Assembly: GCF_028389875.1 (NCBI RefSeq)
Contig: NC_084687.1
Coordinates: 2,320,611-2,384,610, forward strand
Direction of reading: 5' to 3'
From: Rhea pennata
Taxonomy: Eukaryota > Chordata > Aves > Rheiformes > Rheidae
DNA: 64,000 nucleotides
Shown here: positions 30,001 through 38,326 of the stretch, one piece after another
Position numbering within the stretch: the stretch's first letter is position 1
Layout of the letters: the number at the start of each line of letters is the position of its first letter
Program-made: the position numbers and the translations under genes
Notes under the pieces: generated by a model
Told to the model about the DNA's origin: nothing
Databases searched by the model: none
What the model saw: the letters and a program-made list of their open reading frames with translations, nothing else

Positions 30001-30140
30001 TGGTGCTTTGACAATGGAGGTGTAGGCAACTGAACTAGTTTGCTTAACACACATCCAGCAGCAGGAACATGACCGCAGCCCGCAGGGGATTCCAAATGTG
30101 ACTCCCCACATCGTCTCTTTATGTTTCGATGCCCGCTCAT
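1686..30140 (-). CDS. CEPT1: CEPT1, choline/ethanolamine phosphotransferase 1 (complete, 8 coding exons)
   Basis: CEPT1 transfers phosphocholine or phosphoethanolamine from CDP-choline or CDP-ethanolamine to diacylglycerol. This is the last step of the Kennedy pathway, at ER and nuclear membranes. Spliced from coding blocks 30140-29802, 26474-26327, 25305-25164, 9856-9772, 5209-5078, 4112-3954, 2676-2551 and 1805-1686, it reads 416 codons, the human CEPT1 length as I recall it. The CDP-alcohol phosphotransferase signature DG-x2-AR-x8-G-x3-D-x3-D is intact at about residues 136-158, and several hydrophobic segments follow. The paralogue CHPT1 was considered, but the N-terminal start MSGHR, the CPTATEQ motif and the DRAM2 neighbour point to CEPT1. 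All introns have GT-AG ends and phases agree. I took the start at 30140 because it matches the human N-terminus; an in-frame ATG lies 19 codons upstream. Confidence 0.97.
1806..2550 (-). other. CEPT1: CEPT1 intron 8
   Basis: A 745 bp intron with donor CTG|GTAAGT at 2551/2550 and acceptor at 1806. I see no further gene or recognisable repeat in it. Confidence 0.85.
2551..2676 (-). CDS. CEPT1: CEPT1 coding exon 7 of 8
   Basis: 126 bp, 42 codons in phase 0, starting [13 protein letters not shown] and ending VLWIAL. The acceptor is TATTTAG|GTTGCA and the donor CTG|GTAAGT. It encodes part of the C-terminal membrane region and aligns with human CEPT1 almost residue for residue from memory. Confidence 0.97.
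2677..3953 (-). other. CEPT1: CEPT1 intron 7
   Basis: A 1.28 kb intron. No second gene is visible. The open frame on the minus strand at 3604-3801 has no recognisable homology and is probably chance. Confidence 0.8.
3954..4112 (-). CDS. CEPT1: CEPT1 coding exon 6 of 8
   Basis: 159 bp, 53 codons in phase 0, beginning [13 protein letters not shown] and ending AKITNKLV. The acceptor is CTGTAG|GGAAC and the donor GTG|GTAAGT. It contains hydrophobic membrane segments around the sequence [12 protein letters not shown]. Confidence 0.96.
4113..5077 (-). other. CEPT1: CEPT1 intron 6
   Basis: A 965 bp AT-rich intron with no recognisable feature other than its splice sites. Confidence 0.8.
5078..5209 (-). 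CDS. CEPT1: CEPT1 coding exon 5 of 8
   Basis: 132 bp, 44 codons in phase 0, starting [14 protein letters not shown] and ending GKNGSTIA. The acceptor is CATTAAG|ATTCC and the donor GCA|GTGAGT. It is highly similar to human CEPT1, with GVIF where I recall RVIF in human. Confidence 0.96.
5210..9771 (-). other. CEPT1: CEPT1 intron 5
   Basis: A 4.56 kb intron. It holds A-rich low-complexity runs near 6777-6827 and 7202-7216 and a G9 run near 9109-9118. I recognise no CR1, SINE or LTR here, and the scattered 60-105 codon open frames look random. Confidence 0.7.
6777..6827. repeat. A-rich low-complexity tract
   Basis: About 50 bp of nearly uninterrupted A with occasional C, T or G, in CEPT1 intron 5. 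It is a U-rich tract in the CEPT1 transcript. Confidence 0.85.
9772..9856 (-). CDS. CEPT1: CEPT1 coding exon 4 of 8
   Basis: 85 bp. The first base completes an Ile codon split across the preceding intron. The next 28 codons start [12 protein letters not shown] and end GGPPFWQSL. The acceptor is AATCAG|AATTGA and the donor CTG|GTAATT. It encodes a transmembrane helix. Confidence 0.95.
12067..12118. repeat. (TA)n(CA)n compound microsatellite
   Basis: Roughly 16 TA units run directly into about 9 CA units. It lies in CEPT1 intron 4 and is a likely length-polymorphic marker. Confidence 0.95.
18616..18640. repeat. Poly(A) run of 25
   Basis: An uninterrupted A25 tract in CEPT1 intron 4. I see no recognisable SINE or processed-gene body directly upstream. 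Confidence 0.9.
24615..24649. repeat. T14-G21 homopolymer junction
   Basis: Fourteen T are followed immediately by twenty-one G, and preceded two bases earlier by a C6 run. The G tract on the plus strand can form G-quadruplexes; in the CEPT1 transcript it is C21 followed by A14. It lies about 515 bp downstream of exon 25164-25305 in transcript sense. The exact length may be affected by sequencing. Confidence 0.9.
25164..25305 (-). CDS. CEPT1: CEPT1 coding exon 3 of 8
   Basis: 142 bp. It completes a Val codon split after one base, then reads [13 protein letters not shown] to GTLRFG and ends two bases into an Ile codon. The acceptor is CTGCAG|TCTTC and the donor GGAAT|GTAAGT. It encodes membrane segments following the catalytic motif. 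Confidence 0.96.
25306..26326 (-). other. CEPT1: CEPT1 intron 3
   Basis: A 1.02 kb intron with donor ACAG|GTATTG and acceptor CTGCAG. An 84-codon open frame on the plus strand (25428-25682) has no recognisable homology. Confidence 0.8.
26327..26474 (-). CDS. CEPT1: CEPT1 coding exon 2 of 8 (catalytic motif)
   Basis: 148 bp, beginning [12 protein letters not shown] and ending CDSLST plus one base of the next codon. It holds the whole CDP-alcohol phosphotransferase motif: DG at about residues 136-137, AR at 140-141, G at 150, D at 154 and D at 158. In this family these acidic residues coordinate the divalent metal and position the CDP-alcohol. A U38 stretch lies about 70 nt upstream of its acceptor in the transcript. 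Confidence 0.98.
26544..26581. repeat. Poly(A) run of 38
   Basis: Uninterrupted A38 on the plus strand, so U38 in the CEPT1 pre-mRNA, 70-107 nt upstream of the acceptor of the catalytic-motif exon. No SINE body is evident beside it. Confidence 0.95.
26978..27018. repeat. Poly(A) run of 41
   Basis: A second uninterrupted A41 tract, about 400 bp from the first and in the same orientation, within CEPT1 intron 2. It is followed by CACACA. Confidence 0.95.
27146..27173. repeat. 28 bp perfect palindrome (TG/CA arms)
   Basis: The sequence is its own reverse complement: GTTTG plus TG repeats on the left, TATA at the centre, CA repeats plus CAAAC on the right. A short extension (AAGT/ACTT) pairs beyond a single unpaired G. 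It could extrude a cruciform or fold as an RNA hairpin in CEPT1 intron 2. Confidence 0.9.
28774..28805. repeat. Hairpin with perfect 12 bp stem
   Basis: The arms 28774-28785 (CAAGGCTTCTCT) and 28794-28805 (AGAGAAGCCTTG) are exact reverse complements around an 8 nt pyrimidine-rich loop. The stem is too short for a typical microRNA precursor. It lies in CEPT1 intron 2. Confidence 0.85.
29802..30140 (-). CDS. CEPT1: CEPT1 coding exon 1 of 8 (start codon)
   Basis: 339 coding bases, 113 residues from [13 protein letters not shown] to CPTATEQ, with donor CAG|GTAAGT. It contains the conserved block [20 protein letters not shown], the amphipathic region, and the first transmembrane helix around [20 protein letters not shown]. 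The start was chosen by match to the mammalian N-terminus. The ATG at 30197 is in frame and would add 19 residues. Confidence 0.96.
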
Positions 30141-30203
30141 GGATTGGTTGGCCTCAGAATTTTTATTTGGCAGGTAACAGCTGTTACGAAGAATCATAAG
30201 ATC
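30141..30203 (-). other. CEPT1: CEPT1 exon 2, 5'UTR part
   Basis: The acceptor TACTGCAG|GATC places the 5' edge of this exon at 30203. The 63 bases before the chosen start remain open in frame and contain an ATG at 30197-30195. They are taken as 5'UTR by analogy with human. Confidence 0.75.
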
Positions 30204-31977
30204 CTGCAGTATAAAGAGTTAAGACACATGAAGAAAATAGATATGATTTAAAGTAACCAAAAGCTTCTAAGCACTGCTCTAAAGAACATTTCATTTGCCA
30301 TAAGCAAATCAGAAAGATGCTAAAACATTTTTCCCTCAGAAAGGAAAGGTACTCAGAGCATTGTTGAAGAGAGAATAGGAAAGTATCCTCAATGTAGTTT
30401 CAAAGGGTAAGTCGTTTTTTTTCCTTCTTCCCCTCCCCCCTTTTCTTTTCCTTCTTTTAAAAAAAGAAAAAAAAACCTTCCTGCTGCCTACTGAAGCAAA
30501 AATCCTGTGTCCACCAGCCTGTATTTCATCAGCAGTTGAAACATATACTACACCACTGATTTATGTTACAGACTAAAGCAATTTCAGACTGCTCACCTCT
30601 GTCTCCTAGGAGAACTAGTTATATATAACAGATGCAAACCTCCTCACTTTCCAAGTGAAGACACCAAAAATACTACAAATACAGAAAAAACTGAAGTCTT
30701 TCAGAAAAGGGGAAATTCAGGAAGTTTCAAGTTTGACAAGCTTGAAGCAGCTTTGCCTCTTTGGTCAAGCTGAAAAGACACTTAAGGTCAGTTATAAGGA
30801 ACAAGAAACATGACCTTAATAAATAAATAAATAAAAAGGTTATTTCACTTTGCTGTGGTTTTAAGTTTGCAGTTTTTTTTTTAATCCAATTCAGATGAAA
30901 GTTGATTGTCTGTACATCATTCAGGATGGGCAAGAAATACTTAGGAGCTATGAAATAACAACAGCTTCAGCTAGTCAAAGATAGCACAATGACACTGACA
31001 TGAGACAGCTGTGAAAAGGAAGAGTTGGGTCAGAAACAACATTTCCAGTATAAACAGGGACCTTTGTGATGTACCCATCTCTCCTGGAGACAGGTGACCA
31101 GAAACACATAGCACTCCAAATGAACTTTAAAAAGTAGACAAATGATACTAATAAGGAAGGTTTGCCATTTATCTAAGAGTCAATCAGAAAAAGAAAAAAA
31201 AAAAAGAAAAAAAAAAAAGGAACAACCTAACTCTTAAGTCTAGCAGAATAAAGCCTGAGAGGAAGAGCAAGTCAGCTACATAAAATCTACAGTCAACACC
31301 GGCTTAAGAATAAGTATTCTCAGTTCCCCCCTCCGTAGGCTGACCAAGGCAATTCCCGACCACGGAAAGCCAGACTCAGAAAAGCCTTCCAGCAGGAAGA
31401 GAGGAGACTGCAAGCAAAAAGGACCTCACTTATGCAGGAGCTTGATAAGTTTGGTAGCAGGCCAACTCACACCCACTGTTATCAGGAAATTAGTCACCTA
31501 GGAGGCCTCAGCAGGCGTTGTCCAGGACGACCAGGAAAAACAGCTGAAGTACAAAAAAAACCTAAACTCTACGCTTTTCCCTCTAACTGAGGGGCTGCTC
31601 GCACCGCCCCTGCAAGGGGGGGAGGAGGAGCAGCCAACCACCACCTCGTCCTACAGAGCAAACAACCCCGCGCTGCCCAGCGCCCGCGGGACTTTCACCC
31701 GGGCCTGTTTGCTCGCCGGCAAGCAGCCGAGGGAGGGGAGGGCGGGCGAGGGCGCCCCTCGGCCCTGCCGCCCCGGGCGCGGAGGCGGCGACGGCGGCGC
31801 AGGCCTGGGCCCGGCCCCCAGGACTCCTCCGCCAGCGCGCACCCGCGGTGTCCCCCACCCTAGCGAGTCGAGCCCCGGCCCGGCCCGCCCTGGGCCGAGC
31901 GGAGGGAAGGGAAAACGGAGACACCGCCGCCGCCACCCGCCCGCGCACACCGGGACCGCGGGACACCCGGCATTTAC
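30204..31977 (-). other. CEPT1: CEPT1 intron 1
   Basis: A 1.77 kb interval between the probable non-coding exon 1 donor (GCTGAG|GTAAAT at 31978/31977) and the exon 2 acceptor. It holds A-rich tracts near 31194-31217. Its exon-1-proximal end (31600-31977) is CpG-dense promoter sequence. Confidence 0.7.
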
Positions 31978-32040
31978 CTCAGCCCCCGCGCACTCGGCGG
32001 CGCTTTACGCCCCTTTTGCGACTGCCGGAAAGGAGGCGGG
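31978..32040 (-). other. CEPT1: CEPT1 non-coding exon 1 (3' edge at donor, 5' edge approximate)
   Basis: A good donor, CTGAG|GTAAATG, lies on the minus strand within the CpG island and in the expected position for a first exon. There is no ATG in the roughly 60 bases upstream of it, consistent with a 5'UTR exon. The transcription start cannot be read from sequence, so the high-coordinate end is a guess. Confidence 0.6.
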
Positions 32041-32049
32041 CGACGGCGC

Positions 32050-32117
32050 GCGACAGGGCGGGGCTAGGCCGAGGCCGCGGCCGCCATGGCGACGGCGCGG
32101 GAGCGGGAGCGGCTGAG
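32050..32117 (+). other. DRAM2: DRAM2 exon 1, 5'UTR (3' edge at donor, 5' edge approximate)
   Basis: The donor CTGAG|GTAAAC lies at 32117/32118 in the CpG island, divergent from CEPT1 exon 1. The exon contains an ATG at 32086-32088 in an excellent Kozak context (GCCGCCATGGC). Joined directly to the next DRAM2 exon (38169), this ATG opens a frame that overlaps the DRAM2 start out of frame. The transcription start is unknown and additional 5'UTR exons are possible. Confidence 0.6.
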
Positions 32118-32159
32118 GTAAACGTCTGCCGAGGCGTTGGCACGGCGCCGCCGGGGCCC

Positions 32160-32680
32160 CGCGCGCCCCCCAGGGGCCCTCCCGGTGCCCACGGCCTCCC
32201 GGCCACCCCTCAGGGGCCCTCCCGGTGCCCACGGCCTCCCCAGCCACCCCCCAGGGGCCCCCCTGGTGCCCACGGCCTCCCGGCCATCGCCCAGGGGCCC
32301 TCCCGGTGTCACCTGGCCTCCCCGGCCACCCCTCAGGGGCCCCCCCGGTGCCCACGGCCTCCCGGCCACCCCCCAGGGGCCCTCCCGGTGTCACCTGGCC
32401 TCCCCGGCCACCTCTCAGGGGTCCTCCCAGTGCCCACGGCCTCCCGGTCACCCCTCAGGGAGCCTCCCGGAGTCTCTTGGCGTCGTGGTCGCCCCTCAGA
32501 GGTGCCCGTGGCTCCTGCTGGCTGCCCACACATTGCTTCACCTCCCCTGTTACCCCTCTGGGAGACCTGCAGTGTCCCTTGACTTCCCAGTCCCCCACAC
32601 CCACTCAAGTCACCCCTCAGGGACCCTCCTGGTGTCCTTTGACCTCCCTGGTCACTTCTCAGGGACCTTCTAGGTTACAG
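32160..32680. repeat. GC-rich minisatellite, 40-42 bp period, in DRAM2 intron 1
   Basis: A unit built on CAGGGGCCCTCCCGGTG, CCCACGGCCTCC and CGGCCACCCCT recurs with anchors at 32171, 32211, 32252, 32292, 32334, 32374, 32416, 32456 and 32497. More diverged copies of the same phrase occur near 32559, 32618 and 32659. Some units replace GCCCACGG with GTCACCTGG, giving two sub-types that partly alternate. The repeat produces long spurious proline- or glycine-rich open frames on both strands. It begins about 45 bp after the DRAM2 exon 1 donor. The minus strand has dense GGG/GGGG runs with G-quadruplex potential. Confidence 0.95.
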
Positions 32681-32689
32681 ACTCAGTCA

Positions 32690-33080
32690 AGGTTCAGAAG
32701 GGATGTTTGGAGATCAGCCAGTTTTGTTTACCCGGTGTCCCTTGTCCTCCTCATGACCTCGTCGGTCACCCTCCCCACCTTCCAGTGACACCGTATGACT
32801 CTTAAAGACACCCTGGCCACTCTCCCCAGTGTCCCCCTATAGCCATAGTGACCCCCCAGTCACTGATCAGCTCCCTAGCACTCCCTTCAAGCCCCCTGTC
32901 CCTTCTGCCATCTCACCCCGTTACCTCCCTGCACCCAGGCCCCTGCCCCCAGGCCTCTCCCTTGCACCTCCATTTTCTCCTCCGTTCGTTCTCCTTCCTG
33001 CCCAACTCCTCTCTTAAACCTTCTCTCTGTCCTGGTCTTCATTTTCCCTCTCCCTTCTTCCCTTTCTCCCTCTTCTCTGA
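32690..33080. other. Pyrimidine-rich stretch after the minisatellite
   Basis: C/T-rich sequence with CCTCC and TCTCCC motifs, grading from the GC-rich minisatellite into ordinary AT-rich intron. It makes open frames (for example 32848-33231) by composition alone. No exon is supported. Confidence 0.6.
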
Positions 33081-36000
33081 GCTGGCCCAGCGTAACAGGC
33101 ACCTGCACAGTCTCTGTGACCTTGCAGCAGCTTTGATCCCCTGCTGTAATATGGGAAACTCTTTCCTTGCTCTGCTTCTAAATACTCACGTATTTTTAGC
33201 TACTCTTCTCTGGTTAGACAGGTCAGACTGACAGGTAGCATGCATTCATCCTGGGCCCTGAGCTCCTCGGTCAGTTGTAGCAACTGGGCAGTATCACTGT
33301 GTGTCACGTTTCTAAAAGCAGGCATTGGTACACCCCTTACATCATGGTATCTTGTGCCTGGCTCTGTTTGGTTTGGTACCGTGCCATTCTGGGTAGGAGG
33401 GGGTTTGCAAGGTGATAAAAAGCCTCATTTCACTCCTCTGGAAGCTGATCCTCACATCCAAAAGATTTTTTACCATCTCTGTCTTAAACTTTTTTTATGT
33501 CAGTACCATAAAAGACTCAAAAGGAATTGCCTGTCATTACACTGCAATGGGAACAACAAAGCTGACATTTCCTACTTTCTTACTTTTAGTCCTTTGAGGA
33601 TTAGCAACCTTTAACCGTTGTTATCAGTTTGACCCTAACAATATGTTACACAAATGAGCACATTCAGTCTGTTTATGACTCACCCTCATCCAACCTTTGT
33701 GCTCACTTAGGAATGCATGCAGCAAATTATTTTGTCTTATTTCTTCAGCAGTGTCTGTTGCATTATTTTGCTGGAGAAAAAAGGAGTGTCCCTTAGTATG
33801 GTTTTGTCTCTGCCTGGGAGCAGAGAAGAAGGCAGGAAAGAGGCAGGCTGAGGCACATTTTTCTGTTGCTCATCTGAGCAACGACATATAGAAACATTTT
33901 TGTTACATCTTCTGTAGTTTCTATTCCTCATATTCAAGCGTGTGCAGAATGCTGCTATACGCTTCCTGTGTAGCAGGACTACTCAGATTTACAGTCATTG
34001 CATTTGAAGCACTTCCTTGACTTGCTCTTGATAACAAATTGATAATGTCTATCTCACAAGAAAGATCACTGGAAATGAACCTGTGGTTTCAAAACTGCTT
34101 AGGACACAAAAATATCTACAGATCAGGATAAATGTTAAAGAAAATGTTTACTTATATTGAAAAGAGAGGCCAGCCATTGCTATTATGTAATCAGTTGGCA
34201 AAGGATCTTGTGAAAAAAACAAAGAGGCTGAGTATATTTTGTTTTGCTTTTTACTGTCAAAAACAATAGGACAGGATGAGGTGTTAATTATAGCTGAGGT
34301 CTATCCAGCTAGGAAATTCCAAGAGAATTCTGTCCTGCCAGAGAGAGCGTTTTGTGAACAAAACTTAGGAAACAGTTTCAAGCATAAGGAGATTTTGTCT
34401 GGGGTGTATGAATCTGAAAGTAAGAGAGGACAGGAGCTACAATTTTCTGGCTGGGCACAAACCAGCTCTAATCACCATGCCGTTTGGATGTATCAGCGTG
34501 CAGCTATACTCAGGTTAAGAGGTTGTGCCTCACCAAAGCACTCAGATTGCAATTGAAGCTACCACACTGCTATTTACACCCGAGCACATGCAAACACTCA
34601 TGATTTGTGTCCAGACTATAGCTTCTGGCTGAGTAACAGGATAGCTTGTGGAAAGATACTGAATCTTAATTAACTGAGGGCTTGTGTGCAGCAAAGCTTG
34701 CTCCAGAATAGACACTGCTGACCAAGTGCCTGTGTGGATATATTTATCAAGTAATAAAAATGATTTCCAGGTGGGCAACTGGGAATAGCTGTTCTGCTTT
34801 ACTTCCCTCACCTTAGTTCAGATTAGTTTATCAGTATATACATGCAAATAGTCCAGGATATAGAGAATCTGTTTTATCTGTGAGCCTATCCCCAGCATAG
34901 CTTCAGTCCTATTGCATCTGCGTAGCAGTGGTACCCCAGAGCTGCATCTGCACAGCACCTAGACACTGCAAACATCTCTGCAAGCTTATAAATATCACCA
35001 GCCCTCAAGAATGCAGCACAGTATCTCATCTCTTGTGACATCTCTGTTGCGTGAAATTGGCAGTCACTCATATGAAGGGGATACAAATATGTGGGACTCC
35101 TGTTGTGGGGAGACTGAATTCAAGTTACATTCTAGTATGCTTCAGCACCTATCTTGCCATATATTTAGTGTAGCACCAGCATCACGTTGGGTGAAAGTGA
35201 AGATCATAGGCACTGGTTTTAATGGTATTAAAACAGTTGCATTTAATTTTTTCTTGTAAGCTTCTCATTTCAAGTTAAATTTGTTGGTATAGACAAGTCG
35301 TCTGGATCTGAAAATCTTAAACATCTCCTTTTTTCTGTTTTTCTGTCATCTCACCATATATGAGTATATATATTTAAGCAAAAACTGCATTTCATTTCTT
35401 AAACCACTTCGAACGTAGGAACTGCCATTTTGAGTAAAGACAAAGGTCCACCTAAACCGCTGTTCTGTCAGTGGCAATGGCTAATAGCACATAAAGAACA
35501 AATAGTGTAGAGTAAAAGGTATAGAAGTATGTCATGGCTTGATTATTTTCTTTTATATCTCAAAGATTTAGAAAAGAAATGAAGGGAGTGGGGAACTTCA
35601 GCAGAAAAATGACATTGGATTTCCCTTGAGGTGACATTTCTCTTCAATATCATTATTCTCAGGTATGTGGCATATTGTTATGCTTTTTGGGGGGCAAAAA
35701 TATATTAGTTAAGAAAAGCTAATACATTACTACCTTTTAAATGTTAAAGGAAAAATAAAGTGTAAGTATCAGACTGACCCTTAGGATCTTTGAGGTAACA
35801 TTCTCAGGGATACACATCTGTAATGGATAATGCTAGGTAAACTATGTATTTCTCTTTCATACAGACTACCAGTTTACTCATACAAGAAATATTATTGTGA
35901 AATTAAGTTCATTATTATTTTTACTGCGTTACAGTCTTAAAATGAAAGTCAGCATTAAAAGGCGAATGTTATGTTACGCATACCTTAAAAATTAAATCTT

Positions 36001-36149
36001 AAAGGTCAGAAATTAAGCAACTTTAATCATTTTGTTCTTATTCACTCTATCTCCTGTTAAATACCTTTGCCTGCTACCTAATATCTTTCTTACAAGCAGC
36101 TGAACCTGTAAGTTTATAAAGATATAATCTGTATGTTCTTTTTGACGGG

Positions 36150-36439
36150 GACTAACTCTTTTCAGTTGTCCCATGCGACAGGACAAGAGGCAATGGGCAG
36201 AAATTGAACCAAAGGAAGTTCTGCCTGACTGTGAGGGGAACTTTCTTCACTGTGAGAGTGATGGAGCACTGGAACAGGTTGCCCAGAGAGGTTGTGGAGT
36301 CTCCTTCTCTGGAGATACTCAAAACGCGCCTGGATGCAACCCTGTCTAACATGCTCTAGGTGACCCTAATGAGCAGGGATGTTGGACTAGATGATCTCCA
36401 GAGGTCCCTTCCAACATTACTGATTCTATGATTCTATGG
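36150..36439 (+). mobile_element. CR1 LINE 3' end, 5'-truncated, plus orientation
   Basis: The sequence contains the hallmark CR1 3'UTR phrases GACAGGACAAGAGGCAATGG, CAGAGAGGTTGTGGAGTCTC, TTGGACTAGATGATCTCCAG and AGGTCCCTTCCAAC. It ends in the CR1 octamer-type tail ATTCTATGATTCTATGG. About 290 bp remain, which is typical of bird CR1 5' truncation. The 5' boundary is approximate. Confidence 0.95.
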
Positions 36440-38168
36440 AGTTGTTAGTAACAGAGCTGGCTTTCATCATACTGCAGAGTCATTCCAGAGCTCATTTGTT
36501 ATTGTTAGAATCGCTAATATTCGAGATTAGGAAGAGCACAAGCACCAGAGCAAGCGACCAATTTCTGGTAAATGAGCGAGGGGTACTGACTGTTAGGCAT
36601 TATGTGGTGAATCCACCAAATTGGCCTTCTGCAAGCTCCCCTAGAAACACACACTGTAAGAGGTCAGCAAGATGATATGCTATGGAAAGCAAATGACTGC
36701 TCGTGACCAAATAATCTGCAATGTGCAGTTAGTCCATATCCAAAGATCACTGAAATCTCCAGAGCAAGATGGAAGGAGGTGATCAGCTTTGATCTTTTGC
36801 AGGATTCATCCTCTTTTGTGTTAAATTCTTTTTTCTTCCTGTTAGATTCCTTAGTCTTCAGGCTTCCTGTATCTTTTTTGCTTTTCTCTTTCTCCTTTCT
36901 TTCAGTCTCACATTCACACTGTAAGCAATATCAACCTCAAATCTTCTCAGTACTGCACTCGTTCCTTTTTTCTCTCCAAGTAGAATTTTGCTTTTCTCAC
37001 ATATTGTTGTTTCATCTTTGTCTTGATGCCCTTGGATATATGCTCTTTACTGATCATTCTTCTCCTTTTCACTGTTTTGTGTTCTATTCGGTCTCCAGTT
37101 TCACCATGTTTAAACAGTTTCTGCACCCTTTTCTCACCAGGGAGAATTAAAGGGAATTCCATCAGAAGAGTATCATTGTGTGGGTAAAACACAGGCCCAA
37201 GCATAGGAATTGGGACAAATAAATTCTGCTGAGCTTTGTATTTCAAGCCAATAGAAAATTGCATCCCTCCAGCAACAAGAGTACAGAAGAGCCACAGTTT
37301 TTTCTATGTGATCATGCCAAGGTGACACAGGTACATGTTATTGCTGAGATAGAACCAGATGTAGAAACATAGATTTGTTGTCAGGCTGGGACTTACAAAA
37401 CTGGGTAGCATATGAACATTGAGTTAGCTGTTTAACTCCATTGTAAATGGAACTTCTCCCATCTGTAAAAGCATGGTAGCTGCTGTCCACCAGGAATAGG
37501 TAGTCCTTGAATTTGAAAGTGTGGCTGGTAGCAGCCAGCTTTTGCTTATAGATATGTGAGCTTATTTGAGTAACACTTATAACAGATGGTTAGTTGCACA
37601 GTATGACAGGCACTAGATGAGTGCAAATATTTATGTAATTTTAGGTCATTTTTCTTCCGTGTCTGCCCAGTTGTTTGTTAATGGAAGTTAGATGCTCTGC
37701 AGCAGCCACTGTCAATTAAACTGTCACTATTTGGGCATATTCTCTATTAGTGTTTCCTTTTCTGTCAGGCTTACTAATTTTAACATGGTGTTACAACACC
37801 AGGTTAAGAGGAAAATGGAGTAAATTATTCAGAGTGACCCACTTGACCTTCTTCTGGCAGCAACAAATGGTGAGACATACAGTAAAGTGACACTGTTGAT
37901 TTTTTTCTAATGATCTAAGAGTTTCAGGACGAACATTTCCAGATGTGATTTCTGCTTATTTATGATTGCGTCTGTGCTGTGAAGTCAAGTGGCCACTTCA
38001 GGTTTGGAGGACAAAACTGAGAGCAACATCAAATCCATTTCATCCCAACATAACCTTTGTAGTGAAGAGTCATCATTGGCAACTGCATACTGTGAATAGA
38101 CAGCTTGCCTCAAGAAAAGCAACAATTTTGAGATGAATCTTAGTAAACTTATGTATTTGATTCCTCAG

Positions 38169-38195
38169 TGTTTGGAGTGAGAAGATAACACTGAA
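38169..38195 (+). other. DRAM2: DRAM2 5'UTR immediately before the start codon
   Basis: The acceptor TTCCTCAG|TG sets the exon edge at 38169, leaving 27 untranslated bases before the DRAM2 ATG. Confidence 0.8.
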
Positions 38196-38326
38196 ATGTG
38201 GTGGTTTCAGCAAGGCCTCTCGTTCTTGCCTGTGGTTTTGGTTGTGTGGTCTGCTGCATCTTTTATATTTTCTTACATTACTGCAATCATCCTACACCAT
38301 GTCGACCCTTTGGTACCCTACATCAG
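38196..38326 (+). CDS. DRAM2: DRAM2 coding exon 1 of 7
   Basis: 131 coding bases from the ATG at 38196 to donor ATCAG|GTCAGT, ending two bases into a Ser codon. It encodes [12 protein letters not shown] and the first membrane helix, then [10 protein letters not shown]. Confidence 0.96.

Larger units (their letters stand above)
31600..32160. promoter_or_regulatory. CpG-island bidirectional promoter of CEPT1 and DRAM2
   Basis: Base composition changes abruptly from AT-rich to very GC-rich and CpG-dense. Divergent splice donors for CEPT1 exon 1 (minus, 31978/31977) and DRAM2 exon 1 (plus, 32117/32118) lie only 140 bp apart, so both transcription starts should fall inside or very close to that interval. 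A CCGGAA core at 32025-32030 resembles the ETS/GABP sites typical of bidirectional housekeeping promoters. I saw no TATA box. The head-to-head arrangement of these two genes also exists in human, as I recall. Confidence 0.85.
32118..38168 (+). other. DRAM2: DRAM2 intron 1
   Basis: A 6 kb intron that starts inside the CpG island. It contains the GC minisatellite (32160-32680), a pyrimidine-rich stretch to about 33080, and a CR1 3' tail (36150-36439). The rest is unrecognised. Open frames up to 123 codons (36779-37150 plus) show no known protein. Confidence 0.7.

Noticed and set aside
31848..32673. Long overlapping open frames (up to 244 codons) rich in Pro, Arg or Gly on both strands
   Set aside because: They are produced by the GC minisatellite and general GC richness. 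All frames on both strands stay open and the translation is the repeat unit over and over.
36947..37264. Overlapping open frames of 105-123 codons on both strands in DRAM2 intron 1
   Set aside because: Low-complexity Phe/Leu/Ser or Lys-rich translations with no recognisable domain and no supporting splice signals.
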